The position numbers were made by a program, and so were the translations under genes. A stretch of DNA of 64,000 nucleotides from Streptomyces justiciae. GTDB lineage: Bacteria > Actinomycetota > Actinomycetes > Streptomycetales > Streptomycetaceae. Below are positions 27,673 through 36,393 of this stretch, piece after piece (the first letter of the stretch is position 1; every line of letters begins with the position of its first letter). The notes below the pieces were generated by a model. The model did no database searches and was not told the DNA's origin. It saw only the letters and a list, made by a program, of their open reading frames with translations. The stretch covers positions 558,001 through 622,000 of the forward strand of contig NZ_JADDXU010000002.1 of NCBI RefSeq assembly GCF_015163075.1. Direction: 5' to 3'.

Positions 27673-28080
27673 TCAGCCCGCCGCGCGGGTGAGGCGGAAG
27701 CCGGTGACGGTCTTGGGGTGCAGGCGCAGCAGGGTGTCGTGCGGGCCGTGGGTCCAGCCGGCCAGGGTGCGGTGGTGGTGGGCGGCCTCGTCGGGATCGG
27801 TGATCACCTCGGCGGGCCCGTGGACGGTGACGGTCCAGCCGGTGCCGTGCACCGCGCGGATCTCGTCCACCTGGTACGTCGCCGTCGCGGCCACCGACTG
27901 AGCCGGGACCGGCGTACGGACGACCAGGCGCCCGTACTCCCACACGTGCCGGGCGGGCCGGACCGTCGTCGCGTCCCGGTGGGCGTACACCAGCCGGCCC
28001 AGGCTGCTGCCCTCCAGCAGCCACAGGGCCTCCGCGCCGGAGAGCTCGACCATGCGCAGAAGGGGCGGGGGTGTGCTCAT
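27673..28080 (-). CDS. Pyridoxamine 5'-phosphate oxidase-like FMN-binding protein
   Basis: 135 residues of the PNPOx-like split-barrel fold. MVELSGAEALWLLEGSSLGR opens the domain, and the end contains HDTLLRLHPKTVTGFRLTR. Such small proteins bind FMN or F420-like cofactors; the reaction is unknown. GAGGAAG lies 7 bases upstream of ATG 28080, which overlaps the SulP stop by 4 bases (ATGA), so the two are co-translated. Confidence 0.8.
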   Translation of the reverse strand: MSTPPPLLRMVELSGAEALWLLEGSSLGRLVYAHRDATTVRPARHVWEYGRLVVRTPVPAQSVAATATYQVDEIRAVHGTGWTVTVHGPAEVITDPDEAAHHHRTLAGWTHGPHDTLLRLHPKTVTGFRLTRAAG

Positions 28081-29807
28081 CGGGCGGCTTCCTCGCTGGA
28101 CGTTCGGGACGGGGACGCGGCGCGGGCCGGCAGCAGTCCGGCCGTCTCCAGGTGGTCGCGGGCGGCGCGGATCGCCTCGGGTGTCGTGGCGTACTCCCGG
28201 CCCTCGTGTCGCAGCAGCGCCAGCGCGCCCGTGGAGTCGAGGACCTGGCGCTGGCCGGCGCGTATCCCGGAGGCGAGGACGAGGATGCCGCGCCGGTGCA
28301 GCCTCTCCACCGCGTCCTTCAGGAGCAGGGCGCCGGTGGCGTCCATGGTCGAGACCCGGGACATGCGCAGGACGACGACCCGGACATCGGCCACCTCGGT
28401 CAGTTCCAGCAGGAAGCGGTGGGCGGCGGCGAAGAACAGGGGGCCGTCGATGCGGTACGCCACGATGTGCTCGGCCAGCAGGGCGTGCTCCTCGGCGCTG
28501 TGGTCGCCGCGGTCGAGGGGCACCTGGTCGAAGCGGGCCTGCTTGGCCACGGCACGCAGGGCGAGGGCGCCCGCCGCGGCCAGGCCGATGATCACGGCGT
28601 ACACCAGGTCCAGGACCAGGGTCGCGGCGGCGGTCAGGACGAGGATCAGCGCGTCGGAGCGGGTGGCCTTCGCCATCGCCCGCAGGGAGCCGGTCTCGAC
28701 CATGCGGACGGCGGTGGCCAGCAGGACGCCGGCGAGCGCGGCGAGCGGGATCTTGGACACGAGCGGTGCCGCCGCGAAGACGATGACGGCGAGGATCGCG
28801 GCGTGGGTGAGGGCGGCCAGCCGGGAGCTCGCGCCGGTGCGGACGTTGACGGCGGTGCGGGCGATGGCGCCGGTCGCCGGGACCCCGCCGAACAGCGGGG
28901 CGGCGATGTTCGCCAGGCCCTGGCCGAACAGTTCCCGGTCCGGGTCGTGCTTCTGGCCCACCGTCATACCGTCCGCCACCGAGGCCGACAGCAGGGACTC
29001 CAGGGCCGCCAGCGCCGCGACCGCCACGGCTGGGGCGAGCAGCGTGCCGAGCGAGGCGAGCTCCAGGAAGGACAGCGAGGGAGCGGGCAGCCCGGACGGC
29101 AGGTCGCCGATCGGCCGCGCCGCGTCCAGGCCCACGGCCTGGGCGACCACCGTGGCGGCGACGACCGCGAGGAGGGAGAAGGGGACGGTGGGCCGCCACC
29201 TGGCGCCGACGAGCATGACCACCGCGACGCCGGCGGTGAATCCGACGGCGGTCCAGTTCGGGGACTTCGCGAACTCCTCGACCGCCCGCCAGGCCACCAC
29301 CAGCACCCGGTCGCCCTCGGGCTTGGGCACGCCGAGCGCGTTGGGGATCTGCTGGAGGCCGATGACGCAGGCGATGCCGAGCGTGAACCCCTCGACCACC
29401 GGGGCGGGCACGTACTGCATGTACCGGCCGGCCCGCAGCGCGGCCAGGGCGACCAGCATGACGCCGGCCATCAGCCCCACCGTGAGGACGCCCGTCGGAC
29501 CGTACTCCGCGACGATCGGGACGAGGACCACGGTCATGGCGCCGGTCGGACCCGACACCTGCAGATTCGATCCGCCGAAGACCGCGGCGAGCGCGCCCGC
29601 GACCACCGCGGTCGCCAGTCCCGCCGCCGCGCCCAGCCCCGAGGAGACCCCGAAACCGAGGGCCAGCGGCAGCGCCACGATCGCCACGGTCAACCCGGCC
29701 AGCAGGTCCCGTCGCGGATCGCGCCGCATCTCGGCGAGGTCGTCCCGACCGGGCAGCAGCGCGCCGATCCGGGCCCGGACGGCCCGGGCGCGGGCCGTCG
29801 CGCTCAT
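28077..29807 (-). CDS. SulP family anion transporter with STAS domain
   Basis: 576 residues with 10-12 membrane segments. The family sequence includes DLLAGLTVAIVALPLALGFG, FGGSNLQVSGPTGAMT and GGVPATGAIARTAVN. A C-terminal STAS domain (about 440-550) contains MSRVSTMDATGALLL. SulP members move sulfate, bicarbonate or dicarboxylates; the ion here is not decided by sequence. ATG 29807 is preferred over an upstream in-frame start at 29942. It leads a three-gene cluster with the PNPOx-like protein and the ArsR regulator. Confidence 0.88.
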   Translation of the reverse strand: MSATARARAVRARIGALLPGRDDLAEMRRDPRRDLLAGLTVAIVALPLALGFGVSSGLGAAAGLATAVVAGALAAVFGGSNLQVSGPTGAMTVVLVPIVAEYGPTGVLTVGLMAGVMLVALAALRAGRYMQYVPAPVVEGFTLGIACVIGLQQIPNALGVPKPEGDRVLVVAWRAVEEFAKSPNWTAVGFTAGVAVVMLVGARWRPTVPFSLLAVVAATVVAQAVGLDAARPIGDLPSGLPAPSLSFLELASLGTLLAPAVAVAALAALESLLSASVADGMTVGQKHDPDRELFGQGLANIAAPLFGGVPATGAIARTAVNVRTGASSRLAALTHAAILAVIVFAAAPLVSKIPLAALAGVLLATAVRMVETGSLRAMAKATRSDALILVLTAAATLVLDLVYAVIIGLAAAGALALRAVAKQARFDQVPLDRGDHSAEEHALLAEHIVAYRIDGPLFFAAAHRFLLELTEVADVRVVVLRMSRVSTMDATGALLLKDAVERLHRRGILVLASGIRAGQRQVLDSTGALALLRHEGREYATTPEAIRAARDHLETAGLLPARAASPSRTSSEEAAR

Positions 29808-29955
29808 CGCACGACGACCTTGGCCTCGTACGGCTGATACGGCTGATGTGGCTGGTGCACGACGCCTCGGCTTCCCCTGCGAGCCCCACCCCGGTGGCGG
29901 ACGCGAAAGGCTGTGCCCGCGGCTACCTGCGAGCACAGCCAACCCAGCATCTAAC

Positions 29956-29982
29956 CAATTGCGAAATTATGCAATTGCGCAT
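29956..29982. promoter_or_regulatory. AT-rich repeat upstream of SulP gene (candidate ArsR operator)
   Basis: caattgcg occurs at 29956-29963 and 29972-29979, 16 bases apart, and ATTGC/GCAAT within it form an inverted repeat. This is the only strongly AT-rich patch nearby. It is consistent with an ArsR-family site in the 227-base region between SulP and yjdM. Confidence 0.45.
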
Positions 29983-30034
29983 CAAGCCATGACGCCCGCG
30001 ACCCCGCCGGAGAGCGGGCTCGCGCCCCGGGGTG

Positions 30035-30394
30035 TCAGCCCTTCTTCACCACGCTGGACTTCAGCTGCATCGCCCCGAAGCCGTCGACCTTGCAGTCGAT
30101 GTCATGCCCGTCGACGCCGTCGACCAGCCGGATGTTGCGCACCTTGGTCCCGGCCTTGATCCCCGAGGGGCTGCCCTTGACCTTGAGCGCCTTGACGACC
30201 ACCACGGTGTCGCCGTCCTGGAGCACGTTGCCCACGGAGTCCTTGACGACCCGCTCACCGGCACCCGCCTCGGCCTCGGTCGAGGCTTCGGTAGGCACCC
30301 ACTCATGGCCGCACTCGGGGCACACGATCAGGGCGTTCATCTCGTAGGTGTACTCGCAGGAGCACTTCGGACAGGGGGGAGGATTCTCGATCAT
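30035..30394 (-). CDS. yjdM: Zinc ribbon protein YjdM (PhnA-like)
   Basis: 119 residues: an N-terminal zinc ribbon with two CPxC knuckles (CPKC and CPEC at about 8-28) and a C-terminal beta domain ([21 protein letters not shown]). This is the YjdM/PhnA family, once linked to phosphonate use but with no established activity. ATG 30394 places the zinc ribbon at the very start, as in the family. An acidic linker ([13 protein letters not shown]) joins the domains. Confidence 0.9.
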   Translation of the reverse strand: MIENPPPCPKCSCEYTYEMNALIVCPECGHEWVPTEASTEAEAGAGERVVKDSVGNVLQDGDTVVVVKALKVKGSPSGIKAGTKVRNIRLVDGVDGHDIDCKVDGFGAMQLKSSVVKKG

Positions 30395-30440
30395 CCCGTC
30401 AGGGTAGCCACCCACCCCATCGTGCTCATCGGAGGCATCG

Positions 30441-31325
30441 GTGTTCAGAAATCGACGCACCACCCTCAGGCGCTCACGCTTATCCACCACGGTCCTGGGC
30501 CTGCTGGTCCTCGCCGCCGTCGCGGGGTCCGGCACGGGAGCCGCCGCTTCGCCCGCGGCCGGCGCCTCGGTGACCGGCGCGGCCGCCGCCGTCGAATCGC
30601 TGGGGGTCGCCGGGACGAGCTGGGTCGTGGACGAACACACCGGGCGGTTACGGGTGTTCGCCGACTCCACGGTCTCGGACACGGACCTGACCAGACTGCG
30701 GCGGACCACCGGACGGTTCACCGGCGCCGCGACCCTCGCCCGGCTCGACGGCCGGCTGCGCACCCTCGTGTCGGGCGGTGACGGCATCTACGCGGCCGCC
30801 TGGCGCTGCTCGGCCGGGGTCAACGTCCAGAGCGGCAGCACGTACTACTTCGTCACCGCCGGCCACTGCACCGACGGTGCGGCCACCTGGTACACCGGCT
30901 CCGCCATGACGACGCCGATCGGCCCGACCACCGCCACCAGCTTCCCCGGCGACGACTTCGGCATCGTCCGTTACACCAACTCGGCCGTACCGCACCCCGG
31001 AACCATCGGCACCGTCGACATCACCGGGACCGCCACCGCCTACGTCGGCCAGACCGTCTGCCGCCGGGGAGCGACCACCGGCGTCCACTGCGGCAGGGTC
31101 ACCGCGCTGAACGCAACCGTCAACTACGGGGGCGGGGAGGTGGTCTACGGGTTGATCCAGACCAACATCTGCGCGGAACCCGGCGACAGCGGCGGCCCGC
31201 TCTACGCCGGCGACAAGGTCCTCGGCATCCTCTCGGGCGGCTCCGGGAACTGCACATCGGGCGGGACCACCTACTACCAGCCGATCCAGGAGGCGCTGAA
31301 CGCCTACGGGCTGTCGGTCTACTGA
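30441..31325 (+). CDS. Secreted S1-family serine protease, streptogrisin-like
   Basis: 294-residue preproprotein: signal peptide (about 1-36), propeptide (to about 110) and a chymotrypsin-like mature protease. Catalytic residues are His142 (TAGHC), Asp172 (GDDFGIV) and Ser250 (GDSGGP). Disulfide Cys pairs match the streptogrisin pattern. GTG 30441 has CGGAGG 5-6 bases upstream. The propeptide is of the short streptogrisin A/B type. Acts outside the cell on proteins. Confidence 0.92.
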   Translation: MFRNRRTTLRRSRLSTTVLGLLVLAAVAGSGTGAAASPAAGASVTGAAAAVESLGVAGTSWVVDEHTGRLRVFADSTVSDTDLTRLRRTTGRFTGAATLARLDGRLRTLVSGGDGIYAAAWRCSAGVNVQSGSTYYFVTAGHCTDGAATWYTGSAMTTPIGPTTATSFPGDDFGIVRYTNSAVPHPGTIGTVDITGTATAYVGQTVCRRGATTGVHCGRVTALNATVNYGGGEVVYGLIQTNICAEPGDSGGPLYAGDKVLGILSGGSGNCTSGGTTYYQPIQEALNAYGLSVY

Positions 31326-32252
31326 GCCCCGCGGTCGACGAGCCGCTCCCTCGCCGGGTCGGCGGCGGACGGTCGGCGCCGGGGTGGTGAGCACGGCGAG
31401 ACAGGCGATGACGAACGCGATCCCGGCCCAGCCGGCGGCCGGGAGGCGCTCACCGACGACCAGGACGGCGAGCACGGCCGCGACCGCCGGTTCGAGGAGG
31501 GACAGGGTCGTGGCGGTGCTCGCCGGGACGTGCGCGAGCCCCCAGCCGAACAGCACGTACCCGGCGAACATGGGGACGACGGCCATGTAGGCGCCGACGG
31601 CGGCATTGGACCAGGAGCTGACGAGCGCGCCACCGGTCACCAGCAGGACGGGTACGAGGAGCAGCCCGCCGAGCCCGAACACGGCGCCCATCGCCGCGCG
31701 GGAGGGGATTCCACGGGTGATGAGCCGGTGCGCGGCCCAGGAGTAGAGGGCGTACGTCGTGGCGGCGACCAGACCCAGGCCGACACCGAGCAGTGTGGCC
31801 GTCATCGAGCCGGCGTCCGTGGCGTCGGCGTGGGCGGCCTCGGCGACGCACAGCAGGGTGGTGCCGAGCAGGCCCAGGGCGGCGGCGAGCAGCCAGCGCC
31901 GGGTGAGCCGGCGGCGGTCCAGGACGCGTTCGATGACCGCCGAGGCCAGCGGGGCGGTGCCGATGGAGACGACGGTGCCGACGGCGACTCCGGCCAGGTG
32001 CATCGAGGTGTAGAAGGCCAGCGGATAGATCGCCACCGAGACCGCGCCGAGGAGCACTGTGCCCCGCCGCGCACGCAGCCGGTCGGCGTCACGGGCGATC
32101 CGCGGTGCGGCGACGAGGGCCTGGAGGAGTCCGCCGAGGCCCATCGCGACGGCGCCGATGGCGAGCGGGCCGACCTGGGGGGCCAGGGTGGCGGCCGTGC
32201 CGGTCGTTCCCCACAGCACGGAGGCCGCCAGCACGCACAGGGCTCCGGTCAT
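31319..32252 (-). CDS. EamA/DMT family transporter, 3' end probably frameshifted
   Basis: From ATG 32252 the frame encodes a ten-helix drug/metabolite transporter: [15 protein letters not shown] at the start, [16 protein letters not shown], and helix 10 [16 protein letters not shown]. After APTVRRR the frame has no stop and would run antisense through the protease gene to 30648. In another frame the same DNA gives a plausible tail, [13 protein letters not shown], with a stop at 31319-31321. One extra base in the tail region explains this. It follows the TetR gene by 26 bases and is its likely target. Confidence 0.7.
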
Positions 32253-32278
32253 GGCGGAACCGCCGGGTGCGGTGCCCT

Positions 32279-32884
32279 TCACAGGCGGTCCAGCAGGGCC
32301 GCCGCGAGGGTGCGGGCGTGCCGGAGGCGCTCGCCGTCGCCTTCCAGACCGGCGCGGGCCATCGCGCCCTCCAGCAGGAAGGAGAGGTGCTCGGCCGTGG
32401 CGTGGGCGGTGTCGGGGCGGTCGGGCAGCAGCTCCTCCAGATGCCCGGCGATCAGGCGCTCGACCTCCTCCTTGTGGGCGCGGACCACGGCTCGGCCCTC
32501 GTCCCCGGCCGGGAGTTCGGCGGCGGCGTTGAGCAGCCCGCAGCCGCGGAAGCCGTGTTCGTAGGCGAACGCGGCGTGGTCGGCGTAGGCATCGAAGACC
32601 GCCAGCACGCCGGCCCGTGGCCCCTCGGCCCGCTCCAGACGCGCCCGGTACAGCCCGAGCCATTCCTCGTGCCGGGCGTCCAGATAGGCGCGGACCAGGT
32701 CGGCCTTGGAGGAGAAGTTGTTGTAGAGGCTCATCTTGGCCACACCGGCGTCGGCGGTGATCGTGTCGATGCCGGTCGCGGCCACGCCGTCGGCGTAGAA
32801 CCGGCGGGCCGCGGCCGCCAGCAGCCGTTCCCGGGCGGGCCGCCGCCGCGGCTTCCCGGCGGCGCCCGCGTCGGATTCACTCAT
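32279..32884 (-). CDS. TetR/AcrR-family repressor
   Basis: 201 residues: N-terminal TetR helix-turn-helix (ARERLLAAAARRFYADGVAATGIDTI, then AKMSLYNNFSSKADLV). The C-terminal ligand domain carries FRGCGLLNAAAEL, as in the C-terminal subfamily of such regulators. ATG 32884 is preferred; TTG 32896 is possible. A palindrome at 32903-32918 overlaps its promoter. It heads an operon with the EamA exporter, so it probably represses both. Confidence 0.9.
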   Translation of the reverse strand: MSESDAGAAGKPRRRPARERLLAAAARRFYADGVAATGIDTITADAGVAKMSLYNNFSSKADLVRAYLDARHEEWLGLYRARLERAEGPRAGVLAVFDAYADHAAFAYEHGFRGCGLLNAAAELPAGDEGRAVVRAHKEEVERLIAGHLEELLPDRPDTAHATAEHLSFLLEGAMARAGLEGDGERLRHARTLAAALLDRL

Positions 32885-32897
32885 CACTGGGTCCAAA

Positions 32898-32919
32898 CTA
32901 GGTAGGTAGGTCTACCTAG
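32898..32919. promoter_or_regulatory. TetR operator palindrome
   Basis: TAGGTAG-GT-CTACCTA (32903-32918) is a perfect inverted repeat, nested in CTAGGTAG-N6-CTACCTAG (32898-32919). It lies 13-35 bases before the TetR start, as expected for autoregulation. Confidence 0.75.
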
Positions 32920-32964
32920 ACTGTAGCGGACGGCGCCGCCGCCGGGCCCCTGGTTTCGACCGCC

Positions 32965-33393
32965 TCAGGAGCCCGCGAGGAATGTGAGGCGCACTTTGCG
33001 CTGCGGGTTGTCCTTGTTGGTGTCGACCAGGCACACCGACTGCCACGTCCCGAGTTCCAGCCGCCCGTCGATCACCGGCAGCGTCGCGTGCGGCGGCACG
33101 AAGGCCGGGAGGACATGGTCGCGGCCGTGGCCGGGGCTGCCGTGCCGGTGCTGCCAGCGGTCGTCGGCGGGGAGGAGGGTGTGCAGGGCGGAGAGCAGGT
33201 CGTCGTCGCTGCCGGCGCCCGTCTCGATGATCGCGATCCCCGCGGTGGCGTGCGGGACGAAGAGGTTGAGGAGGCCGTCCCGGCCGGCGGCGGCCTCGCG
33301 CAGGAAGGCCGCGCAGTCGCCGGTGAGGTCGACCACGCGCTCGGTCGATCCGGAGGTGATGTTCAGTACTCGGGTGGTGAACGCATCTGACAT
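32965..33393 (-). CDS. YjbQ family protein (secondary thiamine-phosphate synthase type)
   Basis: 142 residues of the UPF0047/YjbQ fold: FVPHATAGIAIIETG, the His-rich WQHRHGSPGHGRDH and ELGTWQSVCLVDTN. Members show weak thiamine-phosphate synthase activity in E. coli; the physiological role is not settled. ATG 33393 gives the usual length. It is divergent from the leader peptide and ssu operon. Confidence 0.87.
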   Translation of the reverse strand: MSDAFTTRVLNITSGSTERVVDLTGDCAAFLREAAAGRDGLLNLFVPHATAGIAIIETGAGSDDDLLSALHTLLPADDRWQHRHGSPGHGRDHVLPAFVPPHATLPVIDGRLELGTWQSVCLVDTNKDNPQRKVRLTFLAGS

Positions 33394-33478
33394 ACCGCCA
33401 TCGTCACCCATCCGTCCGGCCGCGAGGGTGATCCGCCGCCCGCCCTGCGATACGGCGGGTCCATTCCGCGAGACGCCA

Positions 33479-33508
33479 TTGACCATGGCCACGCCATCTG
33501 GCTACGTT
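33479..33508 (+). promoter_or_regulatory. Promoter placing the transcript start at the leader-peptide ATG
   Basis: TTGACC, 18-base spacer, TACGTT. The -10 element ends 7 bases before the leader ATG at 33516, so the transcript is predicted to begin at or within a few bases of that codon. Confidence 0.5.
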
Positions 33509-33515
33509 CTGCGGC

Positions 33516-33599
33516 ATGTTGCGTTCAGCCCTGCTCACCACGCGCGGTCACATCGACCTGCTGCGGGTGGCCTCCGCCGCGTGTCGCCGCGGCCGCTGA
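33516..33599 (+). CDS. Cysteine-type attenuation leader peptide upstream of sulfonate ABC operon
   Basis: A 27-codon ORF with TTRGHIDLLRV followed by AACRRGR. It shares the R-x-H-(V/I)-D-x-x-R-V...C-R layout of the leader at 14601-14675. The family is found ahead of sulfur genes, where ribosome behaviour at the Cys codon near the end senses cysteine supply. The ssuCBA-like operon starts 114 bases downstream, which fits a sulfur-starvation response. Confidence 0.8.
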   Translation: MLRSALLTTRGHIDLLRVASAACRRGR

Positions 33600-33712
33600 C
33601 GCCCTTCACCGCCTCCTCCCTGCTTCTCGCACCCGCGCCACCTCCTGCCCGTCCGCGTTTCTGACGCGGCGGCGCTGCGGCGCACCCCGCTCTCCCCCTC
33701 CGTGGAGCACTC

Positions 33713-34588
33713 ATGAGCATCAGCCATGCCCCACCCAGCAAATCTGGGCCGGATATTTCCGATATACCCGGTAAAGACGCCCCGTTGGAGCTCGACCCCC
33801 TCGTCCCCACCTCCTCCCGCCGCACCCGCGTCCCCCGCTGGCTGCGCCGCACGACCGGCCCCGTGGTGCTGGTCCTGCTGTGGCAAGTCCTCAGCGCCAC
33901 CGGCGTGCTGACCTCCGACGTGCTGGCCTCCCCCGGGCGGATCGCCCAGGTCGGGAGCGATCTGATCGCCGACGGCTCGCTGGCCTCCGCCATGGGCACC
34001 TCACTCCAGAGGGTCGCGGCGGGACTGCTCCTCGGCACACTCGTCGGCACCGGACTCGCTCTGGTCTCGGGCCTGTTCAGGATCGGTGAGGACCTGGTGG
34101 ACGCACCCGTCCAGATGCTGCGGACCGTGCCGTTCGTGGGTCTGATCCCGCTGTTCATCATCTGGTTCGGCATCGGCGAGGCACCGAAGATCGCCATCAT
34201 CACGCTCGGCGTGACCTTCCCGCTCTACCTCAACGTCTACGCCGGAATCCGCGGCGTGGACTCCCAACTCATCGAGGCCGGTGAGTCGTTGGGGCTGTCC
34301 AGGTGGGGGCTGGTACGGCACGTCGTACTGCCGGGCGCCCTGCCCGGTGCCCTGACCGGGCTGCGTTACTCCCTCGGCATCGCCTGGCTCGCGCTGGTCT
34401 TCGCCGAGCAGGTCAACGCGGACTCCGGGATCGGGTTCCTCATGGTGCAGGCGCGGGACTTCCTGCGGACCGACGTGATCGTGGTCTGCCTGATCGTCTA
34501 CGCCTTCCTCGGCCTGCTGGCCGACTTCGTCGTCCGCTCCCTCGAAAGGCTGCTGCTGCAATGGCGACCGACGTTCACCGGCCGGTGA
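33713..34588 (+). CDS. ssuC: Aliphatic sulfonate ABC transporter permease, SsuC-like
   Basis: 291 residues with six membrane segments and the binding-protein-dependent permease loop EAGESLGLSRWGLVRHVVLPG (EAA motif). GTVPFVGLIPLFIIWFG-type sequence (here RTVPFVGLIPLF) is characteristic of the SsuC/TauC/NrtB group. First gene of an operon with the ATPase (28-base overlap) and the binding protein. The upstream cysteine leader peptide supports sulfonate or other sulfur import. Confidence 0.87.
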   Translation: MSISHAPPSKSGPDISDIPGKDAPLELDPLVPTSSRRTRVPRWLRRTTGPVVLVLLWQVLSATGVLTSDVLASPGRIAQVGSDLIADGSLASAMGTSLQRVAAGLLLGTLVGTGLALVSGLFRIGEDLVDAPVQMLRTVPFVGLIPLFIIWFGIGEAPKIAIITLGVTFPLYLNVYAGIRGVDSQLIEAGESLGLSRWGLVRHVVLPGALPGALTGLRYSLGIAWLALVFAEQVNADSGIGFLMVQARDFLRTDVIVVCLIVYAFLGLLADFVVRSLERLLLQWRPTFTGR

Positions 34589-35301
34589 CCGGACACGCGG
34601 CGGTGCGGGTCGAGGGACTGACCCGCTCCTTCGACGACCGCGCCGTCATCGACGATCTCCGACTCGATGTCCGACAGGGCGAGTTCGTGGCTCTCCTCGG
34701 CCGCAGCGGCTGCGGCAAGTCCACCCTGCTGCGCATCCTCGCCGGTCTCGACCGGGACATCGAGGGCACCGTCCTGGTGCCGCGCCGCAAGGCCGTCGCG
34801 TTCCAGTCGCCCCGGCTGATGCCGTGGAAGAAGGTGTGGCGCAACGTCCTGCTGGGTCTGCCCGGCAAGCCGGGGCGTGGCGTCGCCGACCAGGCGCTGG
34901 ACGAGGTCGGCCTCGGTCACCGCGCGGACGCCTGGCCCAAGACCCTCTCCGGTGGCGAGGCCCAACGTGCCTCCCTGGCCCGGGCGTTGGTCCGGGAGCC
35001 CGATCTCCTGCTGCTCGACGAGCCGTTCGGCGCGCTCGACGCCCTGACCCGCATCAAGGCCCAGCGTCTGGTGGGCGAGTTGTGGCAGCGGCGCGGCTGC
35101 GCGGTCCTGCTCGTCACGCACGACGTCGAGGAGGCCGTCCTGCTCGCCGACCGTGTCCTGGTGATGGACGACGGGGTCATCGCCCATGAGCAGCCCATCG
35201 ACCTCGACCGCCCGCGCGACATCACCGACCCGCGCTTCGCCGAGCTCCGCGCCCAACTGCTGGAACGGCTCGGCGTCGACACCGCCGCCGAAGCCGCCTG
35301 A
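34561..35301 (+). CDS. ssuB: Sulfonate ABC transporter ATP-binding protein, SsuB-like
   Basis: 246 residues with a complete ATPase: Walker A GRSGCGKST, Q-loop VAFQSPRLMPWKKV (typical of SsuB), signature LSGGEAQR, Walker B LLLLDEPFGALD and switch His in VTHDVEEAV. Starts inside the permease gene at ATG 34561. Powers import with the SsuC-like permease and SsuA-like lipoprotein. Confidence 0.9.
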   Translation: MATDVHRPVTGHAAVRVEGLTRSFDDRAVIDDLRLDVRQGEFVALLGRSGCGKSTLLRILAGLDRDIEGTVLVPRRKAVAFQSPRLMPWKKVWRNVLLGLPGKPGRGVADQALDEVGLGHRADAWPKTLSGGEAQRASLARALVREPDLLLLDEPFGALDALTRIKAQRLVGELWQRRGCAVLLVTHDVEEAVLLADRVLVMDDGVIAHEQPIDLDRPRDITDPRFAELRAQLLERLGVDTAAEAA

Positions 35302-35318
35302 ACCACCGCCCCCACCCC

Positions 35319-36353
35319 ATGAACGGAACCGTCATGCGACGACGCCTCGCCCCCGCCGCCCTGCTCCTCCCGCTCGCCCTCCTGCTCACCGCCTGCGGCG
35401 GCAGCGCCACCGCAGGCACCGGCTCCGACACCGACGGCCAGGGTTCGCTCACGCTCAACGTCGGTGACCAGAAGGGCGGTTCGGAGGCAATCCTGCGGGC
35501 CGCCGGTGAACTCAAGGGTCTCGACTACAAGATCAAGTGGTCCACGTTCACCTCGGGCCCGCCGCTGCTGGAGGCCGTCAACGCCAAGGCCGTCGACATC
35601 GGCGGGGTCGGCAACACCCCGCCGGTGTTCGCCGCGGGCGCGGGCTCGAAGATCACGGTCGTGTCCGCCTTCCACGGCACGTCCAAGGGCGACGCCATCC
35701 TCGTACCGAACGACTCGAAGCTGACGGCACCCGAGCAGCTGAAGGGCAAGTCCGTTGCCGTGGCGCAGGGTTCGTCCGCCAACTACCAGCTGGTGGCCTC
35801 ACTGAAGAAGGCCGGGCTGAGCCTGTCCGACGTGAACGTGAAATACCTTCAGCCGGCTGACGCGCTCGCCGCGTTCACGTCCGGCAAGGTGGACGCGTGG
35901 GCGGTCTGGGACCCGTACACCTCGCAGGTGCTCCAGGCCAAGCAGGGGCGCATCCTGACCACCGGCGACGGGATCACCAACGGTCTGACGTTCCAGGTGG
36001 CGGCGCCCTCCGCCCTGCGGGACAAGAAGAAAGCGGCCGCCATCGAGGACTACCTGGAGCGGCTGCGGCGGGCCACGGCGTGGGTGCACGACCACCAGGA
36101 GGAGTGGGCGAAGGTCTGGGCGAAGGACACCGGGCTGCCCTACGAGGTCGCACTGGCCTCGGTCAAGCGGACCAACGCCACCCGGATCTCGGTCGCGGTC
36201 GACAAGCCGCTGGTCGCCTCCGAGCAGGAGATCGCCGACACCTTCACCGAGCTGAAGCTGATCCCGAAGAAGGTCGACTTCGCCGACTTCGTGGACACGC
36301 GGTTCAACGCCGATCTGCCGCCGTCGACCACGCCGGCGCGCGGCGAGGGCTGA
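35319..36353 (+). CDS. ssuA: Sulfonate ABC transporter substrate-binding lipoprotein, SsuA-like
   Basis: 344 residues: signal peptide and lipobox LLTAC, then an NMT1/SsuA-type binding fold (LTLNVGDQKGGSEAIL, SGPPLLEAVNAKAVDIGGVG, TSGKVDAWAVWDPYT). Follows ssuB by 17 bases. Captures an alkanesulfonate or related sulfur compound outside the membrane. The downstream flavin monooxygenase may act on imported compounds or be separate. Confidence 0.88.
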   Translation: MNGTVMRRRLAPAALLLPLALLLTACGGSATAGTGSDTDGQGSLTLNVGDQKGGSEAILRAAGELKGLDYKIKWSTFTSGPPLLEAVNAKAVDIGGVGNTPPVFAAGAGSKITVVSAFHGTSKGDAILVPNDSKLTAPEQLKGKSVAVAQGSSANYQLVASLKKAGLSLSDVNVKYLQPADALAAFTSGKVDAWAVWDPYTSQVLQAKQGRILTTGDGITNGLTFQVAAPSALRDKKKAAAIEDYLERLRRATAWVHDHQEEWAKVWAKDTGLPYEVALASVKRTNATRISVAVDKPLVASEQEIADTFTELKLIPKKVDFADFVDTRFNADLPPSTTPARGEG

Positions 36354-36393
36354 GCCGGGGAAGATCCAGGACCCCGACACGGTTAGTAGAAGG

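Noticed and set aside
30648..31318. Antisense C-terminal extension of the EamA protein as a real domain
   Set aside because: It overlaps the whole mature region of a streptogrisin-like protease and its translation has no recognisable fold; a frame error is simpler.
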